The notes beneath the pieces are model-generated. The model did no database searches. It was not told the DNA's origin and saw only the letters and a program-made list of their open reading frames with translations. The position numbers were made by a program, and so were the translations under genes. A DNA stretch of 64,000 bases. Origin: Acidimicrobiaceae bacterium. Lineage in GTDB: Bacteria > Actinomycetota > Acidimicrobiia > Acidimicrobiales > Acidimicrobiaceae. Where the stretch lies: the NCBI GenBank assembly GCA_013044385.1, contig JABEUN010000071.1:1-64000 (forward strand), given 5' to 3'. Shown in pieces: positions 37,072 through 45,614 of this stretch (position 1 is the first letter of the stretch; each line of letters begins with the position of its first letter).

Positions 37072-38424
37072 ATGAAACGCAGAATCAGACTCGCTCTAAT
37101 TTTGGCAGTTGCATTGGTTGTCATATTCGCAGGTTTTGGATTAATTCTCTTCACATATCGGGCCTCGGTCGTTCAAAGCGAGAAGCAGCTATCGAAAACA
37201 GCGATGACAATCGGTGCAGCAGAACTCGCCCACCCAGGTCTCACCGCAGTCATAATCCGGATCGCGAGAGTCGATGGTGCCTTTTTACGTGGGGTATCAC
37301 CCCAGGGCACAATAAGACCGCCTCTGCCTCTCGTCATACCCACTGGAATCGCTACTCAGGCGTTGGGGTCACCAAACAATCCAATCACATGGCATCAGGG
37401 TTCGAAAGTCATAGTCGCCCTCGATGTCCCGCTCGGCCCGGCCGTGGTCCGACCCGGCGTCAAGAGTGTGCTCGTAGTTCTGATACGGGTAGTCAAGATC
37501 CAACCAAAGTCAATCCTCTACCTACTTCTGATAGCAGGTGCAGGAATTGGCGGCGCCTCAATCGCTGCAGAGTCCATCTCATCACGCATCACACGTCCAC
37601 TCAAGGAGCTTCAGGGTGCGACCCGAAGGATCGCAAGTGGTGACCTCAGGTATCGAATACCGCTCGACAGTGAAAATTACCCAGAGATCGCCGACCTAGC
37701 CACCTCGGTAAACAAGATGGCCGAAGCTTTGGACAGATCGCGTCAACTTGAACGGCAGTTCCTGATGGCGATTTCACACGATCTGCGGACTCCTCTGACC
37801 TCCATAAGTGGCTTCAGTGAGGCAATTCTCGATGGGACAACCGATGACCCCCGGGCCGCCGCCATCGTAATCCAAAGAGAATCAAAACGGCTTGAGTCCA
37901 TGGTGCAGGACCTGCTCGAGCTGAGTAGGCTCCAGGCCCGTCATTTTTCCTTAGACATAACTCGCGTCGATGTCGCAAGTGTCGTCACCGAGGTTGCCGA
38001 AGTGTTCTCACTTCGTGCGGCCGAAGCGGGACTCGAGTTCGAATTTGAGGAACTACCGGACACCCGCATGGCAGAATTAGATCCGAACAGGCTCACCCAG
38101 ATTCTCCAAAATCTGCTGGAAAATGCCTACAAGTTCTCAAAAGGCCGGGTCTACCTAAAAGCATCCGATGGCGACGACAACGACGTAGTCGTGGTGGTCG
38201 GCGATGACGGACCAGGTATTCCCGAGAGCGACCGAGAGAAGGTTTTCATCAGCGCACATAGGAATGAAAGAATCGCCTCAAGAACTGCAGGTACTGGAGT
38301 TGGCCTACTTATTGTTGCCGAACTAGCAAACTCGATGCGGCTAAAAGTTGGCTTCAAATCCCCCATCGGTCCAGAAGGTGGGACAGAGATGGCGCTGGTC
38401 ATCCCGCTGGAGTCAACCGAGTAG
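37072..38424 (+). CDS. Membrane sensor histidine kinase
   Basis: The 450-residue kinase has a first membrane segment (about 7-28), a sensor region of about 110 residues, a second membrane segment near 145-170 and a HAMP linker (ITRPLKELQGATRRIASGDLRYRI). The phosphorylated histidine is in AISHDLRTPLTSISGFSE. The ATPase domain contains NLLENAYKFSKG, GDDGPGIPESDRE and TAGTGVGLLIV. The ligand is unknown. It forms a pair with the response regulator upstream and ends two bases before the convergent ygfZ. Confidence 0.93.
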   Translation: MKRRIRLALILAVALVVIFAGFGLILFTYRASVVQSEKQLSKTAMTIGAAELAHPGLTAVIIRIARVDGAFLRGVSPQGTIRPPLPLVIPTGIATQALGSPNNPITWHQGSKVIVALDVPLGPAVVRPGVKSVLVVLIRVVKIQPKSILYLLLIAGAGIGGASIAAESISSRITRPLKELQGATRRIASGDLRYRIPLDSENYPEIADLATSVNKMAEALDRSRQLERQFLMAISHDLRTPLTSISGFSEAILDGTTDDPRAAAIVIQRESKRLESMVQDLLELSRLQARHFSLDITRVDVASVVTEVAEVFSLRAAEAGLEFEFEELPDTRMAELDPNRLTQILQNLLENAYKFSKGRVYLKASDGDDNDVVVVVGDDGPGIPESDREKVFISAHRNERIASRTAGTGVGLLIVAELANSMRLKVGFKSPIGPEGGTEMALVIPLESTE

Positions 38425-38426
38425 CC

Positions 38427-39326
38427 TCAGCGTTGAGAACCAATGAAGGTACAGGAACCGACCTGTAGATCCCCAATCCCTACGTCGTAAACAGGTCGTT
38501 TGAGGAACTTCCTCTTTAATTTCAAGATTGCAACTGGAAATGCTGCATCGGACGAATCAAGGCGGGCAGAACTGAAAGAAGTTACTACACCCGCCAATTC
38601 ACCACTCAACTGGATCTGTGCGCCGACCAAGCTCCTATTTAAATGACTGGACGGATCATCAAGTGAGATTTTCGCTGCCCTGAAAGCAAATGGAGCGGAG
38701 GAATCCCTTGAGTCCATCCTCTCCACGAGCTCCTGTCCCACATAACAGCCCTTGGTAAAAGAAACTGCTCGATCGATGAGGTCCGGAAATGATGCAGGAA
38801 CAGAGTCCAGATCAAGTTCAGTCCCAAACTTCGGATAGCACGATGCGATCCGGTACCACTCTTGCAGAGCGAGCTCCGATTCACTCTGCAGTTCAGAAAC
38901 TGCCTCGCTAGCCAAGTCGGACACAATCAACATCTCACCAGGGTACAGATTCATAAGTGGTGGTCCAGTGGCAATCACATTGACTTGGGAAGGTAGTTCA
39001 CTTCTGTTCGTTGACTCAAGGTGAAGAACAAAAAGATCATTCCGCGTCTCAAGCGTTGCCTTTGTCCTGATCATGAACTTCCGCAGTCTCACAACAGTTG
39101 CATCCAATGCATTTGCATCTACTATCATCCAGATCCGGTCGTCCGATTCACGATACAGTCGCATTAACGACACTGTTTTGCCGTTCGGTTCGAGAAGGAA
39201 GGCCTCTGCTGATGCACCCTGGTGAAGCGCCTCTACATCTGCGGACACTTGACCTTGGAGAAACTGAACTGCCGCTGGTCCAAACAGCTCCAGAACAACA
39301 AACTCGTTAAGCGCTGATACACTCAT
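38427..39326 (-). CDS. ygfZ: YgfZ/GcvT-like tetrahydrofolate-binding iron-sulfur protein
   Basis: YgfZ-type proteins assist assembly or repair of iron-sulfur enzymes. The defining motif KGCYVGQELVERM is present, and the N-terminal region (VVLELFGPAAVQFLQGQVSADVEAL, then AFLLEPNGKTVSLMRLY) matches the family. The 299 residues are a normal length. It is transcribed alone, convergent with the histidine kinase. Confidence 0.9.
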   Translation of the reverse strand: MSVSALNEFVVLELFGPAAVQFLQGQVSADVEALHQGASAEAFLLEPNGKTVSLMRLYRESDDRIWMIVDANALDATVVRLRKFMIRTKATLETRNDLFVLHLESTNRSELPSQVNVIATGPPLMNLYPGEMLIVSDLASEAVSELQSESELALQEWYRIASCYPKFGTELDLDSVPASFPDLIDRAVSFTKGCYVGQELVERMDSRDSSAPFAFRAAKISLDDPSSHLNRSLVGAQIQLSGELAGVVTSFSSARLDSSDAAFPVAILKLKRKFLKRPVYDVGIGDLQVGSCTFIGSQR

Positions 39327-39451
39327 TCGCCTTCACCTACCACACGACACTCTGATCTAGAGATACTAGGAGGTGGCGCCGACTGTACTCAAAATTGTCG
39401 CCGGATCTGCCAAAAGAGCTCAATGTGGCGAGAACCCTAATCAGCTGATTA

Positions 39452-40594
39452 TTAAAGCCGATACGCCCTCAGTGCGTTTTCTTTTGCAAACATGGATGCA
39501 AGTCGCACCATATAGGCCTCATCTGCCAGGCGACGATCGTAGAGCATCGATAAGAAGTCAGCCACGGCGCTCCGGAATCCTAATGAACCAAGCAGGTGTA
39601 GTTCCGAGAGCGCATACGCATCGGACGAATAGAGCAGCTTGGCAAATGGTGCCAACTCCATCGCCTCCGAAAAGATCCTCGACGCAAAGGTGCCGACAAA
39701 ATTTATGGCCAGCCCGAGATCGAAGTAGACGTTCGGAAAACTATGGGCTAGGTAGGCAGCTTCCCTATGGTACGGGTAGCAGTGCAGAAGCACAATGTTT
39801 CTGCGTCGTTCATTGGCCATACGTATAAACGGAGTCAAAAGGGCAGGATTACTCCTGTCGAGCTGAAGGTCCGGATCACCGTAGCCAACGTGAAACTGAA
39901 TGGGTTTGTCCGCGACTTCTAAAGCGGTCTGCACGAGATACGAGATCAGCGGCTCAGCAGTAATCCTCGGACCCTCAGCCATCGAGTTGCCCTCGATCGT
40001 TGCTGCAACTGCATTCGAGAGTTCTGTCATTTCAACCGGCTCGCCCCTGAGTGCAAGTCCGCAACGGTAGGCAGCAATTGACTTTAAGCCGGAATGCTTG
40101 ATAGATGCATCTCGTAGAGCTTCTCCGAACTGTGCAGCAAAATCCTCCGGTCTTGAGATCTCTCGTAGAACACCTTCAGCGAACGTCTCGAGCCTCAGGA
40201 TCGGGACGACAGGGGCGCCGGAAAGCTCTGCCAACTGGTCGTTGGTCGCAAGACGAGACTCCTTGTACCCCGTATCCACTAAAAGAAGCTCGACCCCAGC
40301 CCCTCCGAAGTGCATTCGAGCCAATTCGTCAGATGCGATCTTCTGGCGCGCATTGACATATGCCTCCGGGCCAGCGCCATCTACGCCAATAAGCGGCGCG
40401 CAAAAATTTAAAAGATTGAGTCCAGCCATGCTGTCAAAAGGCGTAGTGGCGGCGCTCAAACGATCCGGCGCCTCAGTCAGGTGATCTTCGAATCCCTCTA
40501 GGTCAAAAACCGAAAGATCGATCGAATGGCAGTGGTTGTCAACCAATGACATCCCCGTTGCCAGTTCCCTCGCAAGTCCGTTGATCTGGTGCAT
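39452..40594 (-). CDS. Amidohydrolase-family protein of the glutamine-synthetase cluster
   Basis: The 380-residue TIM-barrel hydrolase resembles the amidohydrolase that is fused to or neighbours glutamine-synthetase-like enzymes (as in FluG). Likely metal ligands are in VDNHCHSIDLS, FHVGYGDPD, LLHCYPYHREAAYLA and YSSDAYALSELH. Its reaction is unknown; in this context it may release an amine or carboxylate from the pathway substrate. It is downstream of the RpiR regulator gene on the same strand with a 68-base gap. Confidence 0.82.
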   Translation of the reverse strand: MHQINGLARELATGMSLVDNHCHSIDLSVFDLEGFEDHLTEAPDRLSAATTPFDSMAGLNLLNFCAPLIGVDGAGPEAYVNARQKIASDELARMHFGGAGVELLLVDTGYKESRLATNDQLAELSGAPVVPILRLETFAEGVLREISRPEDFAAQFGEALRDASIKHSGLKSIAAYRCGLALRGEPVEMTELSNAVAATIEGNSMAEGPRITAEPLISYLVQTALEVADKPIQFHVGYGDPDLQLDRSNPALLTPFIRMANERRRNIVLLHCYPYHREAAYLAHSFPNVYFDLGLAINFVGTFASRIFSEAMELAPFAKLLYSSDAYALSELHLLGSLGFRSAVADFLSMLYDRRLADEAYMVRLASMFAKENALRAYRL

Positions 40595-40662
40595 CCTAGT
40601 CTTCGTCCCTTCAGTTATTGATTTCGACCCGAGTCGGCAACAGTCAGTTCCACATCTACGTG

Positions 40663-41559
40663 TTAGATCGTCGTGGGCGCAAAAGTATCAGTCATGCCCC
40701 CATACTCCTTAAGTCTGATTTGTCCATCTTCACCAAAACGTTGTGCCACCATTGATAGGAGGGATTCAGATAATGCCAGCGCCGGAAGCATCGAGTTCAT
40801 CTGTGCACTTCCAGCAATGGAAGCACAAAGCACGACATCGGCCTCGGCTGAAAGTGGAGAAAGATACGGATCGGTGAACACGATAAGTGCGCCTCCTTTT
40901 CGCTTCACTCTTGACCCGAACTCGACCGTGTCTCTCTGATAGCGCCGGAAATCAAAGGCCACGCAGACCACGTTCGCGTCGAGATCAAGTGAATGTGCCA
41001 AGCGGTCGCTCGGCTCTTCGCCTACGACCGTCACATCTCTACGGTAGAGCTGAAGCGAGCGACCCATATTCCTAGCCAGCAGGCTACTAAAACGTCCACC
41101 CACCAGATAGGGTCTGCACAAAGGATCGGTCAGCATGTCTGTGGCCCTATCCAGGTCGGACGGATCGATGGAGTCATACGTTCTGGAGAGTTCCGTTACG
41201 ATCCGATTCAGATGGTCTGAAAAACCGCCAAACTTGTCGTCGTGGTGTGAGTGCACGTCTACCGGGGTAGCAAGGCGCTCCGCTACCTCAGCTCTCAGCG
41301 AAGCCTTGAAATCGGCGTAGCCATCGAACCCTAACTTTGCGACAAGCCGCGTAACTGTCGGCTCGGAGACCTTCGACATTCTCGCCAGAGTGGAGATCGT
41401 CTCAAGGCCAGCCATGGGGTATTCCGAAAGTAGTGATTCGACCACGTTCAGCTCCGACGGAGAGAGCTTTGACCTCATCGCGATCATCTTCGCGGCCACC
41501 GATATCCCTGCACTCCGCATCAGTCCCCCCTTAGCTGAATTCGTCTGAGGCCACGACAA
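40663..41559 (-). CDS. RpiR/MurR-family transcriptional regulator
   Basis: The 298 residues comprise an N-terminal helix-turn-helix of the RpiR type (MSKVSEPTVTRLVAKLGFDGYADFKASL, about 60-90) and a C-terminal SIS domain (about 130-270), which usually binds a phosphosugar or related effector. It lies between the amidohydrolase and the glutamine-synthetase-like gene and most likely controls this divergent cluster. The first 20 residues may be too long; MRSAGIS at residue 14 is an alternative start. Confidence 0.88.
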   Translation of the reverse strand: MSWPQTNSAKGGLMRSAGISVAAKMIAMRSKLSPSELNVVESLLSEYPMAGLETISTLARMSKVSEPTVTRLVAKLGFDGYADFKASLRAEVAERLATPVDVHSHHDDKFGGFSDHLNRIVTELSRTYDSIDPSDLDRATDMLTDPLCRPYLVGGRFSSLLARNMGRSLQLYRRDVTVVGEEPSDRLAHSLDLDANVVCVAFDFRRYQRDTVEFGSRVKRKGGALIVFTDPYLSPLSAEADVVLCASIAGSAQMNSMLPALALSESLLSMVAQRFGEDGQIRLKEYGGMTDTFAPTTI

Positions 41560-41594
41560 GACCCCTCCGGGTCAAAAGCCTCTCGCTGTATCCC

Positions 41595-43052
41595 CTAGTA
41601 CTTCCACCTCGAAGCTGCCACGACCTCGTCCGGTTCGAGGGCGCCGTATGTCGCCAACTCCGCATCCCTTACTGCTACAAAAGCGGTGTAAAGGTCATTT
41701 CCCATAGCAGTCCTGATCACGTCCGAATGCGACAGCGCGTCCAAGGCGGCTCTAAGGTGGGTCGGCATCCTGACAACACCCGCAGCGGCAAGTGCCGCAC
41801 CGTCCAAAAGAGCAGGGTCGGTGTCTATCGGATTTGTCAGCGTCAAGCCCTTGTCGACACTGGCTGCAGCGATGGCGAGAACCGAACCAACTACGAGATA
41901 GGGGGAGGCGGCGAGATCAAAGGACTTGATCTCTGCATTGGCTGCAGTGGGAGGTACCAAGGGGCCAGATCTAACGAGTCGAAGCGCTGCTTCTCTGTTT
42001 TCTACGCCCCAACATTTGAATGCACCAGCCCAATGCTGTGGAACCAGTCGCAGATAAGATGCCACAGTCGGTGTACCGATAGCTGACAGTGCGTCCAGCT
42101 CGGAAAGCACCCCAGCGAGAATCGACTCGCCCCGTCCAGTAAGTCCGTACCGCTGATCGGGACCCGACCCAAAGAGGTACTCCTCGCCCTCGGAGAACGA
42201 AAAATGGACGTGTCCACCGTTGCCGACTCCACCAGCTACTACGCTCGGCGCGAACGACGCGCGCAATCCGTAATTATGGGAGACAGTACGAATGACGTGC
42301 TTCATGAGCACGGATTGATCAGCGGCGACAACGGGACTCGTCGGCGCCACCGAGACTTCGAACTGTCCTGCTGCATACTCCGGATGGATCTGCTCTACCT
42401 TTATACCGGCCGCCTCCAGAGCATCAAGGATCTCTAGGAGATAGTCGCCAAGTTCGACGATGCGCTCCAGACCATATGCCGGACCGACTGTGGCTGGCTC
42501 GAATCCGCCATCGGTATTACTTGAGAGGATCCATTCGATCTCGAACGACATTTTCGAAGATATCCCCATCGAGCGCAGTCGATCTACCATCTTGGTGGCG
42601 AACAGGCGATGGTCCAATGGGTGTGGCGACCTATCCTGCCGGAAACGATTGACCGGAATCCAGCCCCATCCCTCATTTGGAAGGATCGTAGCGCTGCTCA
42701 AGTCGGGGAAAAGTCTCAAATCACCCATGGGGCCGCCAGACACATCCGACGAGGTGATTGAGTCGTCTAGTAGAAATGCATCAAACACGGGAGACATACC
42801 CACTCCACCTACAAGGGCCGACTCCAATTTTGAAAGTGGAATAGCCTTCGTCCTCGAAATCCCAGAGTTCTCGACATAAGAGAGGGCGACACCTCTAATA
42901 TCCGCGGACCCGAAGGACTCCATCACCTGAGCGCTGAGCTCCAAGTTTGACGCCGTCAGCTCCGAAAGATAATCGACCAAAACTCCACCTCCGATACCGA
43001 GACAAACTATTGACTCGGAAGTCCTCTGGGCTCTCGGACCAAAATAGAACAT
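41595..43052 (-). CDS. Glutamine-synthetase-like gamma-glutamyl ligase
   Basis: This belongs to the glutamine synthetase superfamily, in the GlnT/PuuA-like branch that joins glutamate to amines rather than ammonia. Active-site landmarks are FEIEW, EYAAGQFEVSVAP, NGGHVHFSF, WGVENREAALRLV and the late loop DLAASPYLVVGSVLA. The N-terminal beta-grasp part is short. The ATG at 43052 follows AGGGTGA and is preferred over the GTG ten codons upstream. Its neighbours (permease, gamma-glutamyl hydrolase, amidohydrolase) support a gamma-glutamylation pathway. The amine is unknown. Confidence 0.87.
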   Translation of the reverse strand: MFYFGPRAQRTSESIVCLGIGGGVLVDYLSELTASNLELSAQVMESFGSADIRGVALSYVENSGISRTKAIPLSKLESALVGGVGMSPVFDAFLLDDSITSSDVSGGPMGDLRLFPDLSSATILPNEGWGWIPVNRFRQDRSPHPLDHRLFATKMVDRLRSMGISSKMSFEIEWILSSNTDGGFEPATVGPAYGLERIVELGDYLLEILDALEAAGIKVEQIHPEYAAGQFEVSVAPTSPVVAADQSVLMKHVIRTVSHNYGLRASFAPSVVAGGVGNGGHVHFSFSEGEEYLFGSGPDQRYGLTGRGESILAGVLSELDALSAIGTPTVASYLRLVPQHWAGAFKCWGVENREAALRLVRSGPLVPPTAANAEIKSFDLAASPYLVVGSVLAIAAASVDKGLTLTNPIDTDPALLDGAALAAAGVVRMPTHLRAALDALSHSDVIRTAMGNDLYTAFVAVRDAELATYGALEPDEVVAASRWKY

Positions 43053-43170
43053 ATTTAATTCACCCTGGTACCCGATTCTCACAAAAGTAACAACAATTAC
43101 CGCATTTCCAAGTCATGAAAGTGATAAAACAGAAGCTATTCAAAAACTGGAAACTCGCACAGGAGGTGAG
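43053..43170. promoter_or_regulatory. Divergent control region of the gamma-glutamyl cluster
   Basis: The 118 bases between the ligase and permease genes must hold both promoters. An inverted pair TTTC/GAAA (centre near 43115, within CATTTCC...GAAAGTG) could be an RpiR-type operator. The permease ribosome binding site AGGAGGTGAG ends at 43170. Promoter elements cannot be assigned with certainty. Confidence 0.35.
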
Positions 43171-44664
43171 ATGGCTCAGATCGAGGAGAGAAAACTCAAG
43201 AAGGGACTCTCCATTTGGCAGGTAGTTGGTCTCTCGGTTGCGCTTATGGCGCCATCGATGGCGGCAAACATCAATCCACAAGGCGCTGCTAGCGCAGCGG
43301 GCAGAGCGGTACCGCTTGCCTTTGCGTTCGCCGCCGTCGGGGTGATGTTCGTGGCTTATGTCTTCGTAAGACTCACCCAGTACTTCAACCATTCGGGATC
43401 AGTATTCGGCTTTGTCGGAGCGACAATTGGCCCAAGGGCGGGCATTCTCGCAGGCTGGTCTTTGATGGGTACCTACTTGTCGTATGCCTTAGTGACCGTT
43501 CTGGCATCGTCCATCTTCGCCACCAGCCTGCTACAAAGCATTGGCGTGTGGAACAATCCCCCCTTCTGGGCTCCCTTCGTACTCGCAGCCTTCGAACTGG
43601 TCTTGGTTTGGTACTTGGCTATCAGTCCGGCCAAGAACAGCACAAAAATACTTCTTACAGTGGAGGGCGCTACTGTCTCCCTCATCATCCTGATAACGAT
43701 CATCGTCCTAGTGAAGTTGATCGGTGGACACGGACCGCAAGGTCAGCACTTCACGATGAGCGTCTTTTCGACTTCGAAGGGTACCACGACCTCGTCGCTC
43801 TTCTTGGGAGTCGTCTTCGGATTCCTCTCCTTTGCCGGTTTTGAAGCATCTGCCACACTCGGCGAGGAAGCAAAACGTCCACGCAAGGACATTCCTAGGG
43901 CAATTCTTGGAACGGCCATCTTTGGTGGCGTCTACTTCATCGTCGTCACTGCCGTAGAGATGATGGGCTTCGGAACCTCGAACAAGGAGGTCGCAGCGTT
44001 CATCGCATCTGGCTCCCTCCTCGGCGATCTCGGAAAAATCTACGTTGCATCGTGGGTTGGCAACCTGATAACCGTCGGCACCATAATCTCCGCCTTCGGA
44101 TGCGCATTGGCATCGACGGTGGGATCAGCACGTCTTATGTATGCCATCAATCGCGACGGGGTCGGAATACCGCGCCTCACGAGGCTCTCTGAAAAGCACG
44201 ACACCCCGGTTCCGGCTACTACAACCGTCGTGGTCGGCATAGCCCTCATAGGCCTACTTTGTGCCGCCGCCTTCGGGGCCAAGCCATTTGATGAGTTCCT
44301 CTGGTTCGGTACTATCGGCACACTGATTCTTCTGGTGGTCTATCTGCTTGCAACCCTCGGGACAATACACCTACTCTTCATCTCGGGGAAGGTAAAAATA
44401 CCGAAATGGGAGATCGTCCTGCCAATCATCGCCGCGGCAATACTTGCCTACACCCTTTATAGAAACGTATCGCCGTATCCGACTGGTGTGTTTGCATGGC
44501 TACCTGTGGCAAGCGGAGCCTGGATACTCGTTGCAATCGTCGCAGTTGTTGTGCGCCCCAGGATTGCCAAGCGAGCTGGTGAGATGCTGACCCGCAACGA
44601 AGGTCTTCTCCCGGTCGAAAGTGCATATGACCTAGAGCACACCGTAGAGTCGATCAACAACTAG
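43171..44664 (+). CDS. APC-superfamily amino acid/amine permease
   Basis: The 497-residue membrane protein has about 12 hydrophobic segments and the N-terminal APC signature (KKGLSIWQVVGLSVALMAPSMAANI). FAGFEASATLGEEAKRPRKDIPRAI is diagnostic for the family. It should import the substrate of the cluster, probably an amino acid or amine with a proton. It is the first gene of the rightward half and is followed by a strong hairpin. Confidence 0.93.
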   Translation: MAQIEERKLKKGLSIWQVVGLSVALMAPSMAANINPQGAASAAGRAVPLAFAFAAVGVMFVAYVFVRLTQYFNHSGSVFGFVGATIGPRAGILAGWSLMGTYLSYALVTVLASSIFATSLLQSIGVWNNPPFWAPFVLAAFELVLVWYLAISPAKNSTKILLTVEGATVSLIILITIIVLVKLIGGHGPQGQHFTMSVFSTSKGTTTSSLFLGVVFGFLSFAGFEASATLGEEAKRPRKDIPRAILGTAIFGGVYFIVVTAVEMMGFGTSNKEVAAFIASGSLLGDLGKIYVASWVGNLITVGTIISAFGCALASTVGSARLMYAINRDGVGIPRLTRLSEKHDTPVPATTTVVVGIALIGLLCAAAFGAKPFDEFLWFGTIGTLILLVVYLLATLGTIHLLFISGKVKIPKWEIVLPIIAAAILAYTLYRNVSPYPTGVFAWLPVASGAWILVAIVAVVVRPRIAKRAGEMLTRNEGLLPVESAYDLEHTVESINN

Positions 44665-44684
44665 GGCCAAGGTGGCTGTAGGCT

Positions 44685-44717
44685 AGGTAAGGCGGACCGT
44701 AGGAGTCCGCCTTACCT
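44685..44717 (+). terminator. 13-bp perfect hairpin after the permease gene
   Basis: AGGTAAGGCGGAC (44685-44697) and GTCCGCCTTACCT (44705-44717) pair perfectly around a seven-base loop. It lies between the permease gene and the hydrolase gene. No T-run follows, so it may be a U-less terminator, an mRNA-stabilising stem that sets unequal expression, or a protein site. Confidence 0.6.
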
Positions 44718-44770
44718 GCATTCACCCGTCGTTCGACTAGGCGCAGAAGACTCTAAGGAAGGAAAGCGGT

Positions 44771-45472
44771 TTGAAAAGTATTGGTATCAGTATGGGGCTA
44801 CAGAGGTCGTACCGCTACGGGGTACACGTGGGGTACTCCGATGCGATTACCGAACTAGGTGCCGTTCCACTACACCTCTCCAGTGCCGCAATCGTCGGTC
44901 TCGTAGGGGGGCCAGATGCGATTGACCAGTACATCGACAAGGTCGTAGAAGGTTTAGACGCTGTCATTATCTCTGGTGGATGGGATGTCGCCCCCGCAAT
45001 GTACGGCGAGGAAGCGTCCGAATGGGTAGAGGAGACCGAACCGGCCAGAGATATCCTCGAATCCTCACTGATAAGGGCCGCAATCAGACAGAACAAGAGG
45101 TTGCTTGCAATTTGTCGTGGAATTCAGATCCTGAACGTGACCCTAGGCGGAACGCTCTATCAGGACCTTCCGTCCTCGGGCTTCAACAACCATTCCGACA
45201 CGGCAAAGGAGTACGAGCCGTCTCACGATTTGAGATTCGAACCAGACTCCTTGGTCTACAGCCTTACCGAAGGAGCAACCGCAGTCAATACGCTTCACCA
45301 CCAAGCGATCAAGGACCTGGCGCCTAGCCTTAAAGTGACGGCAACGGCGCCCGACGGTGTGATCGAGGCGGTAGAAGGCGAGAACATAATTGGTGTCCAG
45401 TGGCACCCAGAGCGGCTCTGGAAGAGCGACCGTAGACACCTAGGTACGTTCGCTTGGCTTGTAGGCGACTGA
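44771..45472 (+). CDS. Gamma-glutamyl-gamma-aminobutyrate hydrolase-like amidase (PuuD family)
   Basis: This 233-residue class I glutamine amidotransferase-like hydrolase has the nucleophile in LAICRGIQILNV and the His-Glu pair in GVQWHPERLW; GTLYQDL and VNTLHHQAIKDL are PuuD-family marks. PuuD removes the glutamyl group in gamma-glutamylated putrescine breakdown. The TTG start at 44771 follows AAGGAAGGAAAG. The oxidase and aldehyde dehydrogenase of the classical Puu pathway are not in the window. Confidence 0.9.
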   Translation: MKSIGISMGLQRSYRYGVHVGYSDAITELGAVPLHLSSAAIVGLVGGPDAIDQYIDKVVEGLDAVIISGGWDVAPAMYGEEASEWVEETEPARDILESSLIRAAIRQNKRLLAICRGIQILNVTLGGTLYQDLPSSGFNNHSDTAKEYEPSHDLRFEPDSLVYSLTEGATAVNTLHHQAIKDLAPSLKVTATAPDGVIEAVEGENIIGVQWHPERLWKSDRRHLGTFAWLVGD

Positions 45473-45474
45473 AC

Positions 45475-45506
45475 AATCTAGCTACGATTAAGACGTAGCT
45501 AGATTT
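45475..45506. terminator. 12-bp perfect hairpin between convergent genes
   Basis: AATCTAGCTACG (45475-45486) and CGTAGCTAGATT (45494-45505) pair perfectly with a seven-base loop, two bases after the PuuD-like gene. There are only two or three T residues on either side. Placed between convergent genes, it is probably a transcript-end structure for the rightward unit. Confidence 0.65.
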
Positions 45507-45614
45507 CAGACCGTCAGCTAAAGCCACTTATTGGCGTACAGATCGCATACTGATGTGACCCGACCCTGACAATTAGTGGATTCCTTAAAGTTTTGCCTGA
45601 GGGTGGTCACATCC

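Noticed and set aside
39373-39828. Frame behind AGGAGGTG overlapping the amidohydrolase gene
   Set aside because: Mostly antisense to a clear gene; the purine-rich site is directly adjacent to the start and the product has no family.
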